Part shown: positions 14,102 through 19,716 of the stretch, one piece after another
How the letters are laid out: every line of letters starts with the position of its first letter
Position numbering within the stretch: position 1 is the stretch's first letter
Assembly: GCA_001564255.1 (NCBI GenBank)
Contig: LKNC01000006.1
Span: 1-22,150, forward strand
DNA from: Natrialbaceae archaeon Tc-Br11_E2g1
GTDB taxonomy: Archaea; Halobacteriota; Halobacteria; Halobacteriales; Natrialbaceae
Reading direction: 5' to 3'
DNA: 22,150 nucleotides
Notes under the pieces: model-generated
What the model was told of the DNA's origin: nothing
Databases searched by the model: none
The model's input: only the letters and a program-made list of their open reading frames with translations
Made by a program: the position numbers and the translations under genes

Positions 14102-16543
14102 CTAGTGGCCCTCGAACCCCTCCGGACCGCGGGCCGCCAGTGCCGTCCGAACGGCGGCGACGTTCTCCGGGACGTCGTGGACGCGGATGACGTCCGCCCC
14201 CCTGTCGGCGGCAAGGGCCGTCGCGGCGACGGTCGCCTCTGTGCGGTCCCCGGCGTCGTAGCCGACGTGGTCGAACATCGACTTATGTGAGTGGCCGACG
14301 AGGACGGGACAGCCGAGCGCGTGGAACTCGTCGATCCGGTCGAGGAGTTCGAAACTCTCCGGGCCTGACTTCCCGAAGCCAAGCCCCGGATCGACGACGA
14401 TCCGCTCCCGGTCGACGCCGGCCTTTTCGGCAAGCAAGACGCGTTCTGCCAGCTCCCCGAGGACGTCCTCGACGACGTCGTCGTACTCGACGTCACGGTC
14501 CGGGACGACCGGTGCGTCGATACTGTGCATCACGATCAGAGCCGCATCGTACTCGGCGGCGACGAAGCGCATTTCGGGATCCTCGAGGCCGGAGACGTCG
14601 TTTATCGCGTCCGCGCCGGCCTCGAGGGCGGCCTCGGCGACCGCGGCCTTGCGGGTGTCGACGGAGACGACGGCCTCGAGGTCGGCGATCGCCTCGATGA
14701 CGGGGACGACCCGTTCGATCTCCTCGTCGACGGAGATCGGGGCCGCGCCGGGTCTGGTGGATTCGCCGCCGACGTCGATCACGTCCGCGCCGGCGTCGAC
14801 CATCGCCGCCGCGCGGGCGAGGGCGTCCTCGAGGGCGTCGTACTCCCCGCCGTCGTGGAAACTGTCGGGGGTGACGTTCAGGATGCCCATCACGGCCGTC
14901 CCCTCCTGCCAGGGGTAACTCGCTCCGGCCGCCCCGTCCTCGAGGCCGACAGTGTCCCGGAGTTCGGCCCCGACCTCGGCGAGCCCGGACGACCGGGACT
15001 CGAGGCGGTCGATCAGCCGTTCGAACTGTGTGAGAGTCCCCATCAGGACGACCTCGACGCGTTCTTCCTCCCGGGCCAGCCCGGAGCGGGCACACTCCCC
15101 GCCGACTCGCAGGAGTTCACGTTCGATCGTCCGGGCTTGCCGGTAGGGCAGGGCGGTCCGCACGACGCGGTGGACGGCGCTGTCTGCCGTCCGAGAGACG
15201 GTGTTCGCGCGAACGTCGGTGTTCTCGAGGACACGCCGGGCGTCCGCCGGTTCACGGATCCGCTTTGTCACGTCCGTCCGTGTGTACCGCGAGCGTGCCT
15301 CGGCGACGGCGAAAAGCGAGCCGGTAACGAGCACGCAGTCGTCGGGGCCGGCGGCCTCGAGGGCGCTCGCGAGGGCGTTCCCGACGGACGGGCGTGAGCG
15401 GACGTCCCCGGCACCTTCACGTTCGAAGACGGCCTCGAGAGTCGCGACCTCCTCGGCGCGGTCGAGTGGGGGCTGGCAGGCGAAGACGGCGTCGGGGGTC
15501 GGTAACACGGCGGCCATCTCCCGGTGGTCCTTATCGGACATCGCGCCGAAGACGAGATAGAGATCGCCGTAAGAAAAGGTAGACAGCGTCTCGGTGACGC
15601 CCGCACAGGCCCCGGGGTTGTGTGCCCCGTCGAGGACCACGAGCGGGTCGGTCCCCATCACCTCGAAGCGGCCGGGCCAGTGGGCGGTTCGCAGTCCACG
15701 GGCGAGGTCGGCCTCCGAGACGTCGGCGACCTGGCGGGCCAGCGTCGCCGCGATACCCGCGTTCTCGGCCTGGTGGCGGCCGGGAAGGGGAATCTTCGTC
15801 TCGAGGGCCCACTCCCCACCGTCGATCGCGACCGCCGACTCGGTGTGGTTGGCCCGCCCCCCGTAGTCGACCCGTACGTCCGCCCTGGGGTCGGTGCCGA
15901 CGGTGACCACTTCGCCGGCGATCTCGCGGACGGCCTCGAGGGCCTCCCCGGTGACCCCAGTCACGAGCGGCCCGTCGTCGGGTGTGACGTGGGCCTTATC
16001 GCGGGCGATCTCCTCGACCGTCTCGCCGATGATACCCGTGTGTTCTAAGGTGACGCTCGTGACCGCACTCGCGACGGGGTCGACGACGCTCGTCGCGTCG
16101 AGTTTCCCGCCGATGCCGACCTCGAGGACGGCCACGTCGACGTCCTCGCGGCCAAAGTGCCACAGCGCGAGGGCCGTCATCGTCTCGAAAAAAGTCGGGG
16201 ACCGGCCGTCGGCGGCCCGCTCTGTGACGTACCCGCGGGCCTCTTCGACGAACTCGACGACTGCCGACCGGGGGATCTTCCGGCCGTCGACCTGGACCCG
16301 TTCGCGGACGTCCTCTAAGTGCGGGGAGGTGTACAGCCCGACCGAGAGGCCGGCTTCACGGAGGGTACACTCGAGCATCCGTGCCGTGCTTCCTTTCCCG
16401 TTCGAGCCGGCGACCTGAACGAACTCGACGGTTCGGTGGGGGGCACCCAGATGAGAGAGAAACGCCGCCGTCGAGTCCGTGCCGGGTCTGGGCCGAAAGC
16501 GACGGAGATCGAACAGAAAGTTCGCCGCCTCGTCGTACTCCAT
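14102..16543 (-). CDS. folCP: Fused dihydrofolate synthase / dihydropteroate synthase
   Basis: 813 residues from the ATG at 16543. The N-terminal FolC part (about 1-410) ligates glutamate to dihydropteroate. It has P-loop AGSNGKGS (45-52), LEVGIGGKLDATSVV and VVLDGAHNPGAC. A segment of about 100 residues with PYRQARTIERELLRVGGE follows and resembles the N-terminal extension of some DHPS proteins. The C-terminal FolP part joins pterin and p-aminobenzoate: MGILNVTPDSFHDGG (about 550-564), DVIDVGGESTRPGA, VSVDTRK, DPGLGFGKS and IRVHDV. The usual SRK motif reads SHK here (GHSHKSMF, about 750-757). A single bifunctional FolC-FolP chain is known from Haloferax, so fusion is expected in this group. 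An upstream in-frame ATG at 16729 would add 62 Arg/Pro-rich residues and was rejected. Confidence 0.93.
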   Translation of the reverse strand: MEYDEAANFLFDLRRFRPRPGTDSTAAFLSHLGAPHRTVEFVQVAGSNGKGSTARMLECTLREAGLSVGLYTSPHLEDVRERVQVDGRKIPRSAVVEFVEEARGYVTERAADGRSPTFFETMTALALWHFGREDVDVAVLEVGIGGKLDATSVVDPVASAVTSVTLEHTGIIGETVEEIARDKAHVTPDDGPLVTGVTGEALEAVREIAGEVVTVGTDPRADVRVDYGGRANHTESAVAIDGGEWALETKIPLPGRHQAENAGIAATLARQVADVSEADLARGLRTAHWPGRFEVMGTDPLVVLDGAHNPGACAGVTETLSTFSYGDLYLVFGAMSDKDHREMAAVLPTPDAVFACQPPLDRAEEVATLEAVFEREGAGDVRSRPSVGNALASALEAAGPDDCVLVTGSLFAVAEARSRYTRTDVTKRIREPADARRVLENTDVRANTVSRTADSAVHRVVRTALPYRQARTIERELLRVGGECARSGLAREEERVEVVLMGTLTQFERLIDRLESRSSGLAEVGAELRDTVGLEDGAAGASYPWQEGTAVMGILNVTPDSFHDGGEYDALEDALARAAAMVDAGADVIDVGGESTRPGAAPISVDEEIERVVPVIEAIADLEAVVSVDTRKAAVAEAALEAGADAINDVSGLEDPEMRFVAAEYDAALIVMHSIDAPVVPDRDVEYDDVVEDVLGELAERVLLAEKAGVDRERIVVDPGLGFGKSGPESFELLDRIDEFHALGCPVLVGHSHKSMFDHVGYDAGDRTEATVAATALAADRGADVIRVHDVPENVAAVRTALAARGPEGFEGH

Positions 16544-16865
16544 ACGGGAGCCACAGGGTCCGACCGCTTTAGGGTATCGAACTCGAGGCTTTGGTGTCGA
16601 TGCGGGAGAACGCGCTCGTCGACGGGAGCGAAAACGAACCGTAGGCGGGACGCCCACGGGCGGATCGTTCCATGTTTGAACTACTCCTCTTTTCTTACCA
16701 GTGGTTCTACCATTGACACTGCCGGACAACAGTCAGTGAACACTCGATCGCGTCTCACGGCGCGCCGCCGGCGGTGGCGGCCGTTCGAGTGCGATCGAGT
16801 GTAAACCGTTTTGTCCAGTAGTACGAGCTAGAGGTGTACGATGACAGCCAACCGTTCGATCCAGA
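16544..16865. other. Intergenic region between folCP and the GT2 gene
   Basis: This stretch of 322 bases holds no supportable gene. It contains the probable folCP TATA box, minus-strand CCCTAAAG (16567-16574), about 28 bases upstream of the ATG at 16543. It also contains a pyrimidine-rich patch (16681-16698) and the long stem-loop at 16740-16802. Base composition turns more AT-rich from about 16803 rightward, so this is also the left edge of the low-GC island. Confidence 0.6.
16740..16802. terminator. Long stem-loop, possible GT2 terminator
   Basis: ACACTCGATCGC (16740-16751) pairs perfectly with GCGATCGAGTGT (16791-16802). Inner pairing is possible between ACGG and CCGT and within the GC-rich centre. 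It lies 63 bases beyond the GT2 stop on the minus strand. It could end GT2 transcription or mark the edge of the inserted segment. No U-run follows on the minus strand. Confidence 0.45.
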
Positions 16866-18119
16866 TCAAAGTAAGTCATCAGAAAACAGGAACTGTTGGT
16901 ATTCTTCTTCATCGTCTCGGAGTAACCGATCGGTCCCATCGTGATCGAGCAGTTGGCCCTCTTCAAGACCGTCGTGGACTGTTTCGATAGTGCCGGGATC
17001 ACGTTTCTCGGTAACCTCAAACGTCTCAACTGGCCGCAAGAGACCCCACATTGCACCAATTGAGTGAGTCAAGACTGCCAGAGGAGTGAGAATCAACAAA
17101 ATCGGCCAGAGGGTTGGATGCATTCGATAGCCTATTGTTCCTGCAAAGGTGTACACAAACAACATTGTCAGTAATGCCAATGAGATTGTCCCATACAGTT
17201 CCATTGAGGGCGCCGTTCCTGGAAATAAATAGGCAAACAGAACAAAAAACGGTACAAATGGAGAAAAAGCCCAGGCAATAATCCGTGTATAATAGAGCGG
17301 TCGGTAGCCGACTGGGAGCAATCTACCATCTCGAAGCGTCCCAGAGATCCACCGTCGACGCTGATTGATCAATGACTTGACTGATGGTGGGGCCTGATTT
17401 CTGAACCGCGCGTCCACGAGGCGATAACTGAGATCCCGAGTTTGAGCAGCTCGCCAGATGAAATTAGTGTCTTCAGTGATCGTGGAGACATCCCACGTAA
17501 TCTCATCTTCAATCTCGTGACGAATCGCAACACCACCACCCCAAGCATAGAGTGGATACCGCAACCGGTGAAATCCCCACTGCTCAAACTGGTAGCCAAC
17601 GCGGAAAATCTCAGAGAGGTAGGCGAGTTTGGAGCCGGTGTACAGGGGTTTTTCAGTGAACTGAACGATATCTGCATCAGGAATCCCTGCAAAGCCGGTC
17701 ACAAGTGTATCTTCGTCAAGATACAGAACGTATTCATGGTCACACTCGACATTCTGACGTGCCCACTTGACAGCCCGTCCTTTGTTTGTCGCCACACAGT
17801 CGAACTCCTCGGGAACAACGTGGACTTGCGCTCCGGAGATAGTGATGTCTTTTTCAGCGATTACATGGATGTCAACAATGGTATCAGGAACGGAGTTGAC
17901 AGTAGCCTGGACAACGTTTTCCGCACCGATTGTGAGAATACGAACCTGAATATCTTCGTTTTCCCACTGATGAGTGTTCTCAGAAGCCTTCCAACCCCAC
18001 GAGAGGACGAGTACTTCAAACAGCCACCAGAACGCCGAAAACGCGTAAAGAACAAGTGCTGCCCAAAGTAGAACGACGAGAGTGCTCAGAAACAGATCGT
18101 TAATCAAGAAATCAAACAT
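16866..18119 (-). CDS. Membrane glycosyltransferase family 2, processive-type
   Basis: 417 residues. A hydrophobic N-terminus (about 8-40) leads into a cytoplasmic GT-A domain with the metal-binding YLDEDT (134-138), catalytic-base region TED (215-217) and QRRRW (253-257). This set defines the cellulose/hyaluronan/chitin synthase-like branch of GT2. Three further spans lie at about 276-300, 305-330 and 337-362, and an acidic tail ends SDDLL. The product polymer or lipid-linked sugar is unknown. The gene is strikingly AT-richer than its neighbours and lacks CTCGAG, which is abundant elsewhere, so it was probably acquired by transfer. It stands alone, without export or epimerase genes. The start follows from the hydrophobic N-terminus and a well-placed TATA box. 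Confidence 0.85.
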   Translation of the reverse strand: MFDFLINDLFLSTLVVLLWAALVLYAFSAFWWLFEVLVLSWGWKASENTHQWENEDIQVRILTIGAENVVQATVNSVPDTIVDIHVIAEKDITISGAQVHVVPEEFDCVATNKGRAVKWARQNVECDHEYVLYLDEDTLVTGFAGIPDADIVQFTEKPLYTGSKLAYLSEIFRVGYQFEQWGFHRLRYPLYAWGGGVAIRHEIEDEITWDVSTITEDTNFIWRAAQTRDLSYRLVDARFRNQAPPSVKSLINQRRRWISGTLRDGRLLPVGYRPLYYTRIIAWAFSPFVPFFVLFAYLFPGTAPSMELYGTISLALLTMLFVYTFAGTIGYRMHPTLWPILLILTPLAVLTHSIGAMWGLLRPVETFEVTEKRDPGTIETVHDGLEEGQLLDHDGTDRLLRDDEEEYQQFLFSDDLL

Positions 18120-18138
18120 ATTCGTTCTGCCGTTGAAG

Positions 18139-18144
18139 TATATT
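18139..18144 (-). promoter_or_regulatory. TATA box for the GT2 gene
   Basis: Minus-strand AATATA (within GAATATAC) lies 20-25 bases upstream of the ATG at 18119, without a Shine-Dalgarno. A second AT-rich stretch, TATTATAC, lies further upstream. The whole 18120-18320 stretch is AT-rich, so box assignment is less certain than in GC-rich surroundings. Confidence 0.45.
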
Positions 18145-18321
18145 CATTCTGGGATCAGTATAATACACGGGGTTTGTCCAATCCGTACGATTGCTACGTT
18201 ACCTCACCCCTCGCTTCTCTAATGGCATTAAACAACGATGGAATACAAAATCCAAAAATCAACTGTGCTGATTTAATCAAACAATATTTTGAACGTTGCA
18301 CGCGATAACTACCCACGGACG

Positions 18322-18343
18322 CCCCGCGCCACCGTGCGCGGGG
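18322..18343 (-). terminator. Stem-loop directly after the CBS-domain gene
   Basis: CCCCGCGC (18322-18329) pairs perfectly with GCGCGGGG (18336-18343) around a 6-base loop, starting two bases after the stop codon of the CBS gene. The very stable all-GC stem suggests a terminator or 3' end stabiliser. No strong U-run follows. It also marks the right edge of the AT-rich island. Confidence 0.55.
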
Positions 18344-18345
18344 TA

Positions 18346-18744
18346 TCACAACTCGTCGTAGGCGGTGTCCGCCAGGTCCGTCGTCGTGACGATTCCAACG
18401 ACTTCGCCGTCGTCGTTTACCACGGGCAGGTGGTGAATCGAGTGGTCGCTCATCGTCTCGACGGCCTCGGCGAGGGTGTCCCCGGGGCTGACACTGAGGA
18501 TGTCGGTCTCCATAAGCGAACTGACGGCCGGTACCGACGTCCCACAGTAGGCGTCCTCGTCGGTCGCGAGCGCGACGAAGTCGGTTCGCGTGAGGATACC
18601 TTCGGGGTGGTTGTTCTCTCCGACGATGACGAGCGAGCCGATCCCCGCGTCGAGCATCGCTCGAGCGGCGTCGGTGACCGGATCGTCTGGGTGGATCGTT
18701 ACGACTGACGGGGTCATGACCTCGCGGACTGGTTGTGAACTCAT
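18346..18744 (-). CDS. Two-CBS-domain protein
   Basis: 132 residues made almost entirely of a CBS pair. CBS1 spans about 8-62 (VREVMTPSVVTIHPDDPV to EGILTRTDFVAL) and CBS2 about 76-130 (SSLMETDILSVSPGDTL to VVGIVTTTDLADT). Such stand-alone pairs bind adenosine nucleotides or related ligands and act as energy or redox sensors for partner proteins. There is no extra DNA-binding or catalytic domain, so the partner is unknown. The ATG at 18744 begins the first domain correctly. A minus-strand CTAAAAG (18776-18782) may be its TATA box. The acetyltransferase gene ends 63 bases upstream. Confidence 0.9.
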   Translation of the reverse strand: MSSQPVREVMTPSVVTIHPDDPVTDAARAMLDAGIGSLVIVGENNHPEGILTRTDFVALATDEDAYCGTSVPAVSSLMETDILSVSPGDTLAEAVETMSDHSIHHLPVVNDDGEVVGIVTTTDLADTAYDEL

Positions 18745-18807
18745 AGGTTGGTTCGAGTGATATTCCGGTGGCGTTCTTTTAGGTATCGATACTGGTTCAC
18801 ACGTCGA

Positions 18808-19530
18808 TCACATGTAGGAGGCGTCCCAGCGGGTCGGCTTGCGGGTGTTCCCACAGTTGTTGCACTTGATCCGGCCCATCGTGTCCATCGCGTTCGCGAG
18901 CGAGCCACAGTTGGTGCAGTAGTAGCCGTAGTGGCTCTCCCGATCCGGGTTCGTGTAGACGTTGGTAAACGGCGCTTCCGAGCCGACTTCCTCGTCGACC
19001 GTGTCGACGTAGACGACCTCGCCGTCGGTGACGACGCTGCGGAACTGCTTCGATTCGGCGTCCAGGTAGATGTGCTCGAAGTGGCGATCGCCGTCGATCT
19101 CCAACTCCTCCTCGTCGACCTTCTCGAAGCCGTACTCCTCGTAGAACTCGGTGCCCGCCCGGTTGTCCGCGAGCACGCGCCCACGCAGGTACGCAACCCC
19201 CGCCTCGGAGAGCCGATCACGGGTGCGTTCGAAGAGTTCGGCACCGATCCCACCCCCGCGGTAGTCCGGGTGGACGTGCAGCCAGTGGAGGTCACCCTGG
19301 CCACCCTCGGTGACCACGATGCTCTCTGAAAAGGCGACGGGCTCGCCGTCTTCCTCGGCCAGTAACACGGTGGCGTCCTCGAGGGTCTCCTCGAAGTTCC
19401 CCTCGCCGTACCACTCCGAGACGGCACTCTCGATCGTACTCGGGGTAAGCGAGTACGAGCTCTCGAGTGAGCGTTTGGCGATCTCGGCGACGGTCTCCCT
19501 GTCGTCGACCGTGGCTTCCCTAACTTCCAT
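18808..19530 (-). CDS. GNAT acetyltransferase fused to a C-terminal zinc ribbon
   Basis: 240 residues. The GNAT domain covers about 1-157. Acetyl-CoA-binding motif A is VHPDYRGGGIGAELFERT (86-103), with R91-G-G-G-I-G96 holding the pyrophosphate, and VLADNRAGTEFYEEYGF follows (119-135). After a beta-rich segment (EVVYVDTVDEEVG) comes a zinc ribbon with Cys205, Cys208, Cys223 and Cys226 (CTNC and CNNC). The combination is haloarchaeal; from memory the C-terminal part resembles DUF5816. The substrate may be an amine on a protein, tRNA or small molecule, and the ribbon probably recruits it. The start at 19530 is supported by a TATA box at the leaderless distance. Confidence 0.87.
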   Translation of the reverse strand: MEVREATVDDRETVAEIAKRSLESSYSLTPSTIESAVSEWYGEGNFEETLEDATVLLAEEDGEPVAFSESIVVTEGGQGDLHWLHVHPDYRGGGIGAELFERTRDRLSEAGVAYLRGRVLADNRAGTEFYEEYGFEKVDEEELEIDGDRHFEHIYLDAESKQFRSVVTDGEVVYVDTVDEEVGSEAPFTNVYTNPDRESHYGYYCTNCGSLANAMDTMGRIKCNNCGNTRKPTRWDASYM

Positions 19531-19554
19531 ATTAATGCTGTCGGATACCGGAGT

Positions 19555-19560
19555 GATAAA
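19555..19560 (-). promoter_or_regulatory. TATA box for the acetyltransferase gene
   Basis: Minus-strand TTTATC is centred about 27 bases upstream of the ATG at 19530, with no Shine-Dalgarno. It is one of the clearest leaderless promoters here. It lies in the 186-base gap after carB, in which I see nothing else except the carB stem-loop. Confidence 0.6.
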
Positions 19561-19695
19561 CCTCCGCCTTCGGGCTATATTTCGGTGCGCGGTATCGGGT
19601 CACGGAATCGGGGAGAGGACCGAAAACGGTCGCGAGAACGAGGTAAACGGATCGGGCGGGTACCGCCGTGCTCTCACCCGACTCCGCGTCGGGGA

Positions 19696-19715
19696 CGGTC
19701 GGTGTTCGCCGACCG
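19696..19715 (-). terminator. Stem-loop directly after carB
   Basis: CGGTCGG (19696-19702) pairs perfectly with CCGACCG (19709-19715) around a 6-base loop, beginning one base beyond the carB stop. The design is the same as the stem-loop after the CBS gene. It is a probable terminator or 3' end processing signal; no U-run is present. Confidence 0.55.
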
Positions 19716-19716
19716 A

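Noticed and set aside
14525..15397. 290-codon plus-strand frame opposite folCP
   Set aside because: DHPS and FolC motifs are on the minus strand; the plus frame is a composition shadow.
17442..18071. 209-codon plus-strand frame inside the low-GC GT2 gene
   Set aside because: This was more worth checking because the DNA is AT-richer, but GT2 motifs DED, TED and QRRRW occupy the minus strand and the plus frame shows no family features.
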